Shown here: in pieces, positions 53,467 through 62,297 of the stretch
Layout of the letters: every line of letters begins with the position of its first letter
How positions within the stretch are numbered: the stretch's first letter is position 1
Origin: an uncultured Lachnospiraceae bacterium
GTDB taxonomy: Bacteria > Bacillota > Clostridia > Lachnospirales > Lachnospiraceae
Reading direction: 5' to 3'
Length of the DNA: 64,000 nucleotides
Assembly: GCA_910586355.1 (NCBI GenBank)
Contig: CAJUHJ010000004.1
Span: 1-64,000 of the forward strand
Program-made: the position numbers and the translations under genes
Notes under the pieces: generated by a model
The model's input: the letters and a program-made list of their open reading frames with translations, nothing else
What the model was told of the DNA's origin: nothing
Database searches by the model: none

Positions 53467-55230
53467 TTATTCTGCAAGACCAGATTCCATTTCTGCCGCC
53501 GCTTTTTCATCATACGGAATATTTAAGTATGGAAGAATATTTTCAAAAATCTCTTTTGCAACCGGAGCTGCAATTGTTCCTCCATAATAGATTCCCTGCG
53601 GATTATTGATAATCACAAGCGCAAGCACCTGTGGGTCATCTACGGGCGCAAAGCCCAGAAAAGAGGAAATATATTTATGAGCGCTTCTTGGAAGCGTTTG
53701 AGAGGTCGCTGTTTTACCCCCAATGGAATATCCGGCAATTTTAGCATTTTTTCCGCCGCCTTCGGATACGACCTGGTCTAAAAGATACCGGACGGTATTT
53801 GACGTCTCTTTACTGACAATCCCTTCTGTCGTTTCGTATTCTAGTTCTTTTACAAGATTTCCCTCTCCGTCACGCACCGACACGCCAAAATGCGGCGTAA
53901 TTCTGGTTCCCCCATTTATAATAGAAGAAACTGTTGTGACAAGCTGTATTGGTGTAATCTGAAAAGACTGCCCAAACGACATTGTGGCTAATTCCACAAG
54001 TCCGATATTTTCTTTCGAATGCATAATCGTCGCCGCTTCTCCAGGCAGGTCAATACCCGTTTTTTTCAGCAGACCAAGACTGCCAAAATAATCATAGAAA
54101 CGCTCCGGCCCAACACGAAGACCTACATCAATAAAGACTGGATTACAGGAATTCATAATGCCGTGGGTAAAGTCTTCAGCCCCATGCCCGGTGCGCTTGT
54201 GACAGTGAATCCTTCTGTCTTCCACTGTAATATATCCAGGACAAAAAAACTGATCTGATAAACTGACGACTCCCTCTTCTAAAGCTGCTGTCGTTGTAAT
54301 AATTTTAAACGTAGAACCTGGCTCATACGTATCATTGATACATTGGTTTCTCCACATGCCGTTCAGCAGATTTTGTTTTTCTTCCTCTGATACAGCTCCA
54401 TTAGGTTCATAATTTAAAGTAAACGGATCATTCAAATTAAATTCCGGCACGTTTACCATTGCCATCAATTCCCCATTCGAAGGATTCATCACTATAATGG
54501 AAACGCTGTCTGCCTGTTTTTGTTCTAACGCTTTTTTTGCCGCCTGCTCTGCATACATTTGTATATTATAATCTAAACTAATATGGAGATTATTTCCATC
54601 TACCGGATCTAATCTGGATTCTCCGGCATTTTCAATTTCTACTCCTCTTGCATCTGTTAAAGTCAGTATTTTACCATTTGTTCCCTGCAAATACTCATCA
54701 TATTTGACTTCCAAACCGATAATCCCTTGATTATCGCCTCCTGTAAATCCCAACACTTTAGATGCCAGCGTATCAAAAGGATAATACCGTTTATAATCTT
54801 CATCTACTTTTATCCCTGACAGCCCATATGCACGTATCTTTTCTCCTGTTTCTTTATCTACATTGGACTTAATACGCTCAATAGAACTGACCTTTTCGAC
54901 TCTTGCACGAACTTTTTCTTCGGAAAGCCCAAGCTCCTTTGTAAGAGCAGAAATCACTGCTTCTGGATCTGTAATCTGATTGTGAATGACAGATATTGTA
55001 CAAACTGTTTTATTTGCCGCAAGCACTACTCCGGTAGAGTCTATGATTTTTCCTCTCGCAGCTTTAATATCCCGTTCTCTTTCATGCAAATCTTCTGCTT
55101 TCTGCCCATAATATTCCGAACAAAATATCATTAGGTAAATAAGTCTTCCAGTCAAAAACATCATCATAAACAAAACTGCCACAAACATAATCATGGTTTT
55201 TAACCGGTTAAAGGTTTTGTACCGAAACAT
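53467..55230 (-). CDS. Class B penicillin-binding protein, SpoVD-like, with KTA in place of KTG
   Basis: Transpeptidase anchored by one N-terminal helix (about 15-37), 587 residues from the ATG at 55230. A PBP dimerisation domain precedes the catalytic domain: STFK nucleophile motif (in EPGSTFKII), SCN, and KTA in SIGGKTATSQ. The third motif is KTG in almost all PBPs; the codon is GCG, so this is an Ala. No PASTA domain follows. It lies behind a second class B PBP. One of the two is probably FtsI and the other SpoVD; distance from ftsL suggests this is SpoVD-like, but that is a guess. Confidence 0.88.
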   Translation of the reverse strand: MFRYKTFNRLKTMIMFVAVLFMMMFLTGRLIYLMIFCSEYYGQKAEDLHERERDIKAARGKIIDSTGVVLAANKTVCTISVIHNQITDPEAVISALTKELGLSEEKVRARVEKVSSIERIKSNVDKETGEKIRAYGLSGIKVDEDYKRYYPFDTLASKVLGFTGGDNQGIIGLEVKYDEYLQGTNGKILTLTDARGVEIENAGESRLDPVDGNNLHISLDYNIQMYAEQAAKKALEQKQADSVSIIVMNPSNGELMAMVNVPEFNLNDPFTLNYEPNGAVSEEEKQNLLNGMWRNQCINDTYEPGSTFKIITTTAALEEGVVSLSDQFFCPGYITVEDRRIHCHKRTGHGAEDFTHGIMNSCNPVFIDVGLRVGPERFYDYFGSLGLLKKTGIDLPGEAATIMHSKENIGLVELATMSFGQSFQITPIQLVTTVSSIINGGTRITPHFGVSVRDGEGNLVKELEYETTEGIVSKETSNTVRYLLDQVVSEGGGKNAKIAGYSIGGKTATSQTLPRSAHKYISSFLGFAPVDDPQVLALVIINNPQGIYYGGTIAAPVAKEIFENILPYLNIPYDEKAAAEMESGLAE

Positions 55231-55323
55231 AAGCAACGCCCCATAAAAGACTTTTCTTTTATTCTATTACTGTTTTTATGAGGTTATGATTTCTATTGTG
55301 CCAAAACTTGTAACGGTTCTTCT

Positions 55324-57267
55324 TTAAAACGGATCTACCGGAATTTCATCTTCAAAAGGTTCGTCTCCTTCTTCAGGCGTCTGGCCTTCCGGTTCCTGGC
55401 TGCCCTCTGGCGTCTGCTCTTCTTCTGGTACCGGGGTCATCTCCTCATCCGGATATAAATTCATATACGGAAGTAGTTCTTCCAATATCTCTTTTACGAC
55501 TGCCTGTGCATAATTACTATGCGCCTGTTCCTTAAAATTAGGTTCGTCGATAATCAGATAGATTACGAGTTCTGGATTTTCCTGCGGCAAATATCCGATA
55601 AAAGATACCAGATATTTTTTCTCCGCCCTTGGATGCTTTTGTGCAGTTCCCGTTTTTCCGCCCATAGAATAACCGTTTACTTTCGCTTCTGAACCCGTAC
55701 CTTCTGATACTGTTTTATAAAGATACTCTTTTATCATCTCAGAAGTCTCTTTTGACGTCGTCTCTTTTAACAGCACTGGTTTTATCGTCTCTAACGTATT
55801 GCCTTCCGGATCTAAAATTTTCTTTACCACATGCGGCTGGTAATACTGGCCGCCGTTAATCAGAGAAGAAAATGCAGCCGCTACCTGAATCATCGTACAG
55901 TTATAATTCTGCCCAAATGAATTCGTCGCAAGATCTATCGGCGTCATTTTTTCATATAAAATCCCTTGTTCTTCACCCGGAAGATCAATGCCCGTTTTCT
56001 GGCCAAACCCAAAGATTTCCTGATAGTTCATAAAATTTTCTGCCCCGATAGAATATGACATCTGCATCAATGCGTCATTACAGGAATCCATCAACGACTT
56101 TTCTATGGTCTCTGTACCATGTCCAACACGACTGACACAATTTACCGGAGTCCCATTAAAATCTTCTTTTCCATCACAGACATATGTTTCGCTGCCGTTT
56201 AACGTTCCAGTATCTAAACCGCAAGCTACCGTAATCGGCTTCACAGTGGAACCTGGTTCAAATGTGTATGATATGCAGAAATTTTCCCACAAATCATTCA
56301 GCATCTCCACCTGCTCCTCTTCATTTTTCCCTGCCAATTCCTCTTCTGTATAATATGCAGAAATATCTCTTGGATTATTCAAATCAAAGGTCGGATATTT
56401 TGCCATGGCAAGCACGTCGCCATTCTGTGGATTCATTACAATCGCCGCAATGTTTTTACTTCCAGGTCCTTCCAAATAACCATTTGTATTTTCCTGATTG
56501 AATTTCGCTAACTTTTCTTCTACTATTCCCTGAATATGAATATCAATCGTAGAAACAATTGTATTGCCGTCTTTTGCTCCCCGAATTGTCTTTTCATAAT
56601 TGTTATCCGAATTCAGATACCCATATTCTCTCCCATTTAATCCATTTAATGTATTATTATAGTAATTTTCCATACCAATTGTTCCCACATTTCCTCCGGA
56701 AACAAAACCAATCAAAGAAGCCGCTGTCTGACCATATGGATAATTACGAATATATTCTTTTTCGAACCATACTGCATTTTTATTGATATTCGGATAAGAT
56801 TTAGAATCCGCCTGCATCTCAATAAAAGGCTGTATCTGTTCATAAGGAAGTTTCCGAAGCAGAATCGTATAAGGATTTTCCGGTTCTTCCTTCACTTTCT
56901 GATAAAGTTCCTCTGCTTTTAACTCTGGAAAACATGCTGTCATAGCAGATATTGTCCCATCAATGATTTCCTTTTTCTGCTTTGACAGCACGGTACAGTC
57001 AAAAATCACATTATACACATCCAAACTGGTCGCAAGAACAGTTCCTTTGGCGTCTACAATATCACCTCTTTGATATGGTATAATCCTACTGTCATATCCC
57101 TGCTGCGACAATACGATTTTCTCATATTTCTCCCCCTGTGAATATTCAATATACATCAGTCTTCCAATTAATGCAGTCAACGCAACTGTAATCAACAAAA
57201 ATAAAACAATCAGTTTTTTCTGCATTCTTTTTAAAAACTTCGTGATTCTTTTTCTTTTTTTTGCCAA
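55324..57267 (-). CDS. ftsI: Class B penicillin-binding protein, FtsI-like
   Basis: Septal peptidoglycan transpeptidase, 647 residues. A basic cytoplasmic start (MAKKRKRITKFLKRMQKK) precedes one helix (19-36) and the PBP dimerisation domain. The catalytic domain has STVK (in EPGSTVKPI), SCN and a standard GGKTGTAQK. The last ~50 residues are a Glu/Pro-rich tail (TPVPEEEQTPEG, GQTPEEGDEPF) with no PASTA domain. It directly follows ftsL, which is the usual position of ftsI. The strand neighbours form one transcription unit. Confidence 0.88.
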   Translation of the reverse strand: MAKKRKRITKFLKRMQKKLIVLFLLITVALTALIGRLMYIEYSQGEKYEKIVLSQQGYDSRIIPYQRGDIVDAKGTVLATSLDVYNVIFDCTVLSKQKKEIIDGTISAMTACFPELKAEELYQKVKEEPENPYTILLRKLPYEQIQPFIEMQADSKSYPNINKNAVWFEKEYIRNYPYGQTAASLIGFVSGGNVGTIGMENYYNNTLNGLNGREYGYLNSDNNYEKTIRGAKDGNTIVSTIDIHIQGIVEEKLAKFNQENTNGYLEGPGSKNIAAIVMNPQNGDVLAMAKYPTFDLNNPRDISAYYTEEELAGKNEEEQVEMLNDLWENFCISYTFEPGSTVKPITVACGLDTGTLNGSETYVCDGKEDFNGTPVNCVSRVGHGTETIEKSLMDSCNDALMQMSYSIGAENFMNYQEIFGFGQKTGIDLPGEEQGILYEKMTPIDLATNSFGQNYNCTMIQVAAAFSSLINGGQYYQPHVVKKILDPEGNTLETIKPVLLKETTSKETSEMIKEYLYKTVSEGTGSEAKVNGYSMGGKTGTAQKHPRAEKKYLVSFIGYLPQENPELVIYLIIDEPNFKEQAHSNYAQAVVKEILEELLPYMNLYPDEEMTPVPEEEQTPEGSQEPEGQTPEEGDEPFEDEIPVDPF

Positions 57268-57288
57268 TACTCTTACCTCTGTTTCTGT

Positions 57289-57798
57289 TTACTCATCCTC
57301 TGGTATATCAGAATACTGGTTCATATAATCATTGGCTTGTATGCTGTAATAAAAAATCTGTTCCGGAGAAGCATACTTCATTCCAAATCCAAGCGCCTGC
57401 TCTTTAATGGAATCCAAATCCACAGACAGGCCAATCCGCTTTATCGCAGCATCATTATCTGCTTTCAAATCTGCTATCTGGCTTTCTAAAGCAGAAATAT
57501 TTTTTGTCCTGTTGATAATATCAGATTGGTAATGGATATATGCGCCGCATACCACGCCAAGCAGCACAACGGCCGCAGAACAAAACAGCACGTAACCCAT
57601 ATTCAATCGCTGCGCGCGTTCCTGATTCCGTTTTGCTGCACGGCGGTTCTGACGCCTTTTTTGCTCTTGTTCCCGCTCTAGCTCACGCTGCCGCCTTTCT
57701 TCCGGCTCCCCTTCTAAACGGCGGACAGTATTACCGTCTATGTAATAATTTGTCTTTAGATTACGCTGTCTTTCATATTTTTTTGCTTCATTCCTCAT
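57289..57798 (-). CDS. ftsL: FtsL-like division protein
   Basis: A 169-residue bitopic protein between rsmH and the first class B PBP, exactly where ftsL belongs. It has a long, very basic cytoplasmic tail (residues 1-65, many RR/QR runs), one helix at about 68-90, and an external coiled coil (ISALESQIADLKADNDAAI) ending in an acidic tail. FtsL sequences diverge strongly, so the call relies on topology and position more than on sequence. It would form the FtsQ-FtsL-FtsB type complex. Confidence 0.78.
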   Translation of the reverse strand: MRNEAKKYERQRNLKTNYYIDGNTVRRLEGEPEERRQRELEREQEQKRRQNRRAAKRNQERAQRLNMGYVLFCSAAVVLLGVVCGAYIHYQSDIINRTKNISALESQIADLKADNDAAIKRIGLSVDLDSIKEQALGFGMKYASPEQIFYYSIQANDYMNQYSDIPEDE

Positions 57799-57825
57799 AT
57801 TGCTTCACTCCTCTATATCCCGTAT

Positions 57826-58761
57826 TCAAAATTTTCTGAATACTCTTAATTTTGCACTTTTTGCCCTGCTGTTGCTGCTGATTTCACGGTCTGAAGGATA
57901 AACAGGTTTTTTCGTAACACAGCGTCCCTTTGCCTTTTTTTGGCAGACACAAACTGGAAACTCCTTTGGGCAGATACAAGGATTCTCATTTTTTTTAAAA
58001 CATTGTTTCACAATCCTGTCTTCCAAAGAATGAAATGTAATAATACACAGCCTTCCATTTTGTCCCAACAAATCAATCATGTCGTCTAATGTATCTTCCA
58101 ACACATCTAATTCACGGTTCAACTCTATCCGTACTGCCTGAAATGTACGCTTTGCCGGATGTCCCCCGAGAGCTTGTACTTTCATAGGAATCGACGCACG
58201 GATAATATCCGTCAGTTCCCCCGCAGTCTGGATACGTTTTGTCTTTCGTGCATTTACGATATGTTTTGCTATATTTTTTGCAAATCGCTCCTCTCCGTAC
58301 TCTTTGATAATTCGAAACAATTCTGCTTCGCTATATTCATTTACAATATCTTCTGCCGTTATCTTTTGCCTTTTGTCCATACGCATATCAAGCGGCGCAT
58401 CTTCCTTCCGGTAAGTAAATCCTCTCTCCGGCATATCAAGCTGATAGGAAGAAACTCCAAGATCCAGTAAAATCCCATCCACTTTTTCGATTCCAATACC
58501 AGAAAGCGCTTCTTTTATATTACAGTAATTATTATGGAGAATTGTCACGCGGCTTTCATACTCTTTTAGCCGCTTACTTGCTTCAGCTATGGCGTCTTCA
58601 TCCTGGTCAATACCAATTAATCTGCCGCCTTTTGTAAGCCTTTGTACAATCTCATAAGAATGTCCGGCTCCTCCAAGCGTACCATCCACATAAATGCCGT
58701 CTGGACGAATGTTCAAATATTCAATTACTTCCTCCAGTAAAACAGATTTATGATATCCCAT
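57826..58761 (-). CDS. rsmH: 16S rRNA m4C1402 methyltransferase RsmH
   Basis: Methylates N4 of C1402 in the ribosomal decoding centre using SAM. The start is ATG at 58761 behind TGGAGAC, giving 311 residues from MGYHKSVLLEEVIEYLN; a longer frame to 58872 overlaps mraZ and lacks support. SAM motif DGTLGGAGHSYEI is near residues 24-36. LLDLGVSSYQLD and the C-terminal ITFHSLEDRIVKQ also match. It follows mraZ by 13 bp as in most bacteria. Confidence 0.96.
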   Translation of the reverse strand: MGYHKSVLLEEVIEYLNIRPDGIYVDGTLGGAGHSYEIVQRLTKGGRLIGIDQDEDAIAEASKRLKEYESRVTILHNNYCNIKEALSGIGIEKVDGILLDLGVSSYQLDMPERGFTYRKEDAPLDMRMDKRQKITAEDIVNEYSEAELFRIIKEYGEERFAKNIAKHIVNARKTKRIQTAGELTDIIRASIPMKVQALGGHPAKRTFQAVRIELNRELDVLEDTLDDMIDLLGQNGRLCIITFHSLEDRIVKQCFKKNENPCICPKEFPVCVCQKKAKGRCVTKKPVYPSDREISSNSRAKSAKLRVFRKF

Positions 58762-58774
58762 TCTCTTGTCTCCA

Positions 58775-59206
58775 TTAAATACTAAGTCCCAGTTCCGCCA
58801 TATGTTCTGCGATTTCATCCATATCATCATATGTATTTGCATCCTGCCAGCGTTCCCTGCTCCAGATTTCAATCCGGCTTAAGACACCGACAAGCACAAT
58901 ATCTTTCTGTAAATCCGCAAACTCACGCAGTACCTGTGGGAGCAGAATCCTTCCCTGCTTGTCCACTTCACAGACTGCCGCGCCCGCAAAGAAAAAACGG
59001 GAAAACTTTCTTGCATCTTTTGTAGTAAGTGGAATATTCCGGAATTTTTCTTCTATACTATTCCATTCCTGATTTGGGTACACAAACAGACAGCCATCTA
59101 ATCCCTTCGTTACAACAAACTCATTGCCCAACAATTCTCTGAATTTAGATGGAACTATTAATCTGCCTTTGGCATCAATTGTATGACTGTATTCTCCCAT
59201 GAACAT
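58775..59206 (-). CDS. mraZ: Transcriptional regulator MraZ
   Basis: AbrB-like DNA-binding protein that represses the division/wall cluster it heads, 143 residues. Each of its two swapped-hairpin repeats has the pattern DAKGRLIVPSKFRELLG and VDKQGRILLPQVLREFA. The start MFMGEYSHTIDAKGR is standard and follows AGAGGT. Direct repeats matching an MraZ operator lie between the promoter and the gene. Confidence 0.96.
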   Translation of the reverse strand: MFMGEYSHTIDAKGRLIVPSKFRELLGNEFVVTKGLDGCLFVYPNQEWNSIEEKFRNIPLTTKDARKFSRFFFAGAAVCEVDKQGRILLPQVLREFADLQKDIVLVGVLSRIEIWSRERWQDANTYDDMDEIAEHMAELGLSI

Positions 59207-59235
59207 ATCAGATACCTCTAAAGCATGTCATTTGG

Positions 59236-59272
59236 CACCACTTCAAACCATTTTCCTCCACTTTCCTCCACG
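59236..59272 (-). promoter_or_regulatory. MraZ operator, four repeats with 10-bp period
   Basis: On the minus strand the core TGG recurs exactly every 10 bp: CGTGGAGGAA, AGTGGAGGAA, AATGGTTTGA, AGTGGTG. This matches known MraZ sites, direct repeats of a GTGG-type box at 10-bp spacing. It lies downstream of the -10 and about 30 bp before the mraZ ATG. Confidence 0.7.
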
Positions 59273-59279
59273 TACTGCT

Positions 59280-59308
59280 ATTTTAAACCTAAATCTATAA
59301 AAAAGCAA
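59280..59308 (-). promoter_or_regulatory. Promoter of the mraZ division cluster
   Basis: TTGCTT (59308-59303), 17-bp spacer, TAAAAT (59285-59280) on the minus strand, directly upstream of the MraZ repeats. Confidence 0.6.
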
Positions 59309-59315
59309 TACAAAA

Positions 59316-59361
59316 CAAAAAAATGTTGCCCATCACACCTTTGTGATTTGCAACATTTTTA
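59316..59361. terminator. Terminator after the Spo0E-like gene
   Basis: ATGTTGC and GCAACAT pair outside, ATCACA and TGTGAT inside, around CCTT. T-runs follow on both strands (seven T on the minus side). It separates the Spo0E-like gene from mraZ. Confidence 0.82.
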
Positions 59362-59418
59362 CGCACGAAATTCTGAAATCCGCACGTTTTCCCTATCTAT
59401 TTGCGACCTTAACTGCAA

Positions 59419-59595
59419 TTATAACTCTTTCTCGTATGCCATCTGCATCTCTAAATCTATGTATTCTTCAATTAAGAGATCCAACTCCCTGTTTGCTCTA
59501 ATAAACGCCTCATCATCCGTTCCATGCTCGATCATTGCGTCTACCTTGCTTCTTTGAAGTTCAATGGCCTCCTGCAATTTCAACATTTCTCTCAT
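59419..59595 (-). CDS. Spo0E-like sporulation regulator, 58 residues
   Basis: A 58-codon frame, ATG at 59595 behind TGGAGATA. It reads MREMLKLQEAIELQRSKVD, then MIEHGTDDEAFIRANRELDLLIEEYID and ends AYEKEL (the middle given in two parts: AMIEHGTDDEAF and IRANRELDLLIEEYI). Two helices with NRELDLLI match the Spo0E family, whose signature is SQELD. Members remove phosphate from Spo0A and delay sporulation. It has a strong promoter and a perfect Spo0A box upstream, and is closed by a terminator. Ser-Gln of the motif is Asn-Arg here. Confidence 0.75.
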   Translation of the reverse strand: MREMLKLQEAIELQRSKVDAMIEHGTDDEAFIRANRELDLLIEEYIDLEMQMAYEKEL

Positions 59596-59685
59596 TGTAT
59601 ATCTCCATATAATTTAAAAAAACGATCTGCGTAGGACAATAGCTTATTAGTAACTTCATATTTACAATTTCTTTTTCATATAGAC

Positions 59686-59750
59686 ATTTTAACCCTATAA
59701 GCCACAAAAATCAAACAGATTCAACTTCCTTTTTTTTCTATTTTTCGACA
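59686..59750 (-). promoter_or_regulatory. Promoter and Spo0A box of the Spo0E-like gene
   Basis: TTGATT (59714-59709), 17-bp spacer, TAAAAT (59691-59686). About 30 bp upstream of the -35 lies TGTCGAA (59750-59744), a perfect Spo0A box. Spo0A-P could thus control a gene whose product acts on Spo0A-P. Confidence 0.65.
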
Positions 59751-59806
59751 TATTCTTGTGAACTGCGCTATTTTCCCCGATTTCTGTACTCAATCCCAAG
59801 TGCACT

Positions 59807-59862
59807 GGCCGCTTAATGCAGGGATAAATTTCGCCAAAAAATCCATCTGCCACAAAGCGGCC
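59807..59862. repeat. Long structured inverted repeat behind the DUF1540 gene
   Basis: GGCCGCTT (59807-59814) and AAGCGGCC (59855-59862) form a perfect outer stem. GCAGGGAT pairs with ATCC plus CTGC inside, around an A/T-rich loop. No T-run follows on either strand. The 302-bp gap 59596-59897 also holds the Spo0E-like promoter and Spo0A box; I see no gene in it. The element resembles a mobile palindromic repeat or a processed RNA structure. Confidence 0.5.
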
Positions 59863-59897
59863 AACACACGAGTTTCTAAAGGTTACGTACAGTTTTG

Positions 59898-60212
59898 TTA
59901 TTTACAACAAAACGTCATACATTCTGTTTCTGCACAGTGACATGCCTTCGTTCCTGTAATGCCGATTTTTTCTGCATCGCATTTGCAGTCTTTATTGTGC
60001 ACGCAGTTACATGCTTTACAGTCTACATCAATATTCTTTTTCGGTTCGCTCACTGAATTTCTTGCACTATCTCCTCTTTTTTCCCGAAAGCTGGAGCAGC
60101 AGGTATCTTTTGCATTCTGGGCGCCTCTTCCTTCAATCATAATATCGCCTTTGCAGCAGCATTTGTCATCATTATAAAAACAATTGGTAACAGCACATTC
60201 TAATCTTGTCAT
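59898..60212 (-). CDS. DUF1540 protein, two Cys-rich repeats
   Basis: A 104-residue protein with two copies of the DUF1540 Cys motif: residues 5-45 (CAVTNCFYNDDKCCCKGDIMI with CCSSF) and about 65-104 (CKACNCVHNKDCKCDAEKIGI, CHCAETECMTFCCK). Quoted pieces: CAVTNCFYNDDKCCC and CKACNCVHNKDCKC. In total some 18 cysteines, suggesting metal binding. The family is common in spore-forming Clostridia; a role in spores or metal handling is speculative. It stands alone between thrS and the Spo0E-like gene. Confidence 0.85.
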   Translation of the reverse strand: MTRLECAVTNCFYNDDKCCCKGDIMIEGRGAQNAKDTCCSSFREKRGDSARNSVSEPKKNIDVDCKACNCVHNKDCKCDAEKIGITGTKACHCAETECMTFCCK

Positions 60213-60230
60213 TTTCTTTTTCTCCTTTCC

Positions 60231-60261
60231 AAAAAAATCCGGCCAGATTTATCTGACCGGA
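60231..60261 (-). terminator. Terminator after thrS
   Basis: Minus strand TCCGGTCAGA and TCTGGCCGGA form a 10-bp stem (one G-U) around a 4-base loop, followed by seven T. It lies 54 bp behind the thrS stop and 19 bp before the DUF1540 start. Confidence 0.85.
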
Positions 60262-60315
60262 CTTAGTATTTGGAACTATGGCAAAAATATTCTTTGATTT
60301 CTTTTCCTCTATTTT

Positions 60316-62277
60316 CTATTCTTTTTCTTCTTTCTCTTCCCTGCGGATTTCTTTCGTTTCGATTTCTTTTTTAATAGAAACAATAAATTCTCCTAATGGC
60401 CTGCTTCCCTCATCTCCGGCAAAACGGCTTCTGACAGAAACGGTGTTTTCTTCTTCCTCTTTCTGTCCAACAACCAGCATATAAGGAAGTTTGTCAAGCC
60501 TTGCTTCCCTGATTTTAAATCCAATTTTTTCCGAACGGTTATCAGTTGTCGCGTCAATACCGTTTTTTAACAATTCTTTTTGTACTTTTTTTGCATATTC
60601 TTCATATTTTTCAGAAATCGGGAGTACTCTTACCTGTTCTGCACAAAGCCAGGTCGGAAATTTCCCGGCATATTTTTCTATCAGCCAAGCCAGTGTTCTT
60701 TCATAACAGCCCAAAGAAGTTCTATGAATAATATAAGGGCGCACTTTATCTCCATTTGGGGCGATATAATACATATCAAACTGCTCTGCAAGCAATGCAT
60801 CCCATTGAATCGTAATCATCGTGTCGTCTTTTCCATACACATTACGAGCATTAATATCCACTTTGGGGCCGTAGAAGGCCGCTTCTCCAACATCTTCTAC
60901 AAAGTCTATGTCGAGATCTGTCAGAATTTCCCTTATATGCTGCTGCGTTTCTTCCCATACTTCCGGTTCTCCAACGTATTTTTCACGGTTGTCTGGATCC
61001 CATTTCGATAAATGATACGTAACGTCTTCTTCTACTCCAAGCGTCTTTAGACAATATTTTGCAAGCGCCAGGCATCCTTTAAATTCTTCCACCATCTGAT
61101 CCGGCCGGACAATCAAATGTCCTTCGGAAATTGTAAACTGGCGCACACGAGTCAGCCCGTGCATTTCTCCAGAATCTTCATTGCGGAATAATGTCGAAGT
61201 TTCCCCCATACGATACGGCAGGTCGCGGTAAGAATGTTGTTCATTTTTATAAACGTAATACTGAAACGGACAAGTCATTGGACGAAGGGCAAATACCTCT
61301 TTGTCTTTTTCTTCATCTCCTAATACAAACATTCCTTCTTTATAATGATCCCAATGTCCGGAAATTTTATACAAATCTGATTTTGCCATAAGCGGCGTCC
61401 TGGTACGGACATAACCCCATTCTTTATCTTCCAAATCCTCAATCCAGCGCTGCAGTTTTTGAATCATCTTTGTCCCTTTCGGAGTAAAAAGCGGCAGTCC
61501 CTGTCCAATCACGTCTACTGTTGTAAACAACCCCATTTCACGCCCCAGCTTATTGTGGTCTCTGCGCTTAGCGTCTTCTAATTTCTCCAGATGCGCTTTC
61601 AATTCTTCTTTTTTATTGAACGCCGTTCCATAAATCCGCTGCAGGCGCGCCTTATTTGAATCTCCTCTCCAATACGCCATCGAAGAAGAAATCAGTTTAT
61701 ATGCTTTGATTCCCTTTGTACTCATCAAATGCGGTCCGGCGCACAAGTCCACGAATCCGCCCTGGTCATAAAATGAAATCACAGAGCCTTCCGGCAAATC
61801 TTCAATCAGCTCAACTTTAAAAGGCTCGCCTTTTTCTTTCATAAACTGTATCGCCTCATCTTTTGGAAGCGTAAACCTTTTCATTTCATGCCCCTCTTTG
61901 ATGATTTTCTTCATCTCAGCTTCGATTTTATCTAAATCTTCCCTAGAAAAAGGTTTTGCGTCAAAATCATAATAAAATCCGTCTTCAATTGCCGGCCCAA
62001 TCGTAACTTTTACATCCTCAAAAAGGCGTTTCACTGCCTCAGCTAAAACATGCGCCGTAGTGTGGCGGATGACTTTCAACCCTTCTGGATCATTGTTCGT
62101 AATAATATTTAAATCCGCATCTTCATTGATTATTGTACGCAAATCTACAATTTCGCCATTTAACTCCCCAGCACATGCCGCCCTCGCCAATCCTTCACTA
62201 ATATCTTTTGCAATCTCAAATACTGACTTTGCTTCACTGTACTCTTTTACAGATCCGTCTTTTAATGTAATTTTCAT
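60316..62277 (-). CDS. thrS: Threonine--tRNA ligase
   Basis: Class II aminoacyl-tRNA synthetase, 653 residues. Domain order is standard: TGS domain (1-62), editing domain with HTTAHVLAEAVKRLF and the zinc-like site region FVDLCAGPHL, then the catalytic core. Core zinc ligands lie in ALRPMTCPFQYYVY and the later His; motif 2 is LFRNEDSGEMHGLTRVRQF and motif 3 HRTSLGCYERTLAWLIE. A C-terminal anticodon domain follows. It begins behind AAAGGAGC and is controlled by a threonine T-box leader. Confidence 0.97.
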   Translation of the reverse strand: MKITLKDGSVKEYSEAKSVFEIAKDISEGLARAACAGELNGEIVDLRTIINEDADLNIITNNDPEGLKVIRHTTAHVLAEAVKRLFEDVKVTIGPAIEDGFYYDFDAKPFSREDLDKIEAEMKKIIKEGHEMKRFTLPKDEAIQFMKEKGEPFKVELIEDLPEGSVISFYDQGGFVDLCAGPHLMSTKGIKAYKLISSSMAYWRGDSNKARLQRIYGTAFNKKEELKAHLEKLEDAKRRDHNKLGREMGLFTTVDVIGQGLPLFTPKGTKMIQKLQRWIEDLEDKEWGYVRTRTPLMAKSDLYKISGHWDHYKEGMFVLGDEEKDKEVFALRPMTCPFQYYVYKNEQHSYRDLPYRMGETSTLFRNEDSGEMHGLTRVRQFTISEGHLIVRPDQMVEEFKGCLALAKYCLKTLGVEEDVTYHLSKWDPDNREKYVGEPEVWEETQQHIREILTDLDIDFVEDVGEAAFYGPKVDINARNVYGKDDTMITIQWDALLAEQFDMYYIAPNGDKVRPYIIHRTSLGCYERTLAWLIEKYAGKFPTWLCAEQVRVLPISEKYEEYAKKVQKELLKNGIDATTDNRSEKIGFKIREARLDKLPYMLVVGQKEEEENTVSVRSRFAGDEGSRPLGEFIVSIKKEIETKEIRREEKEEKE

Positions 62278-62297
62278 ATCTATGCTCCTTTTCTCTT

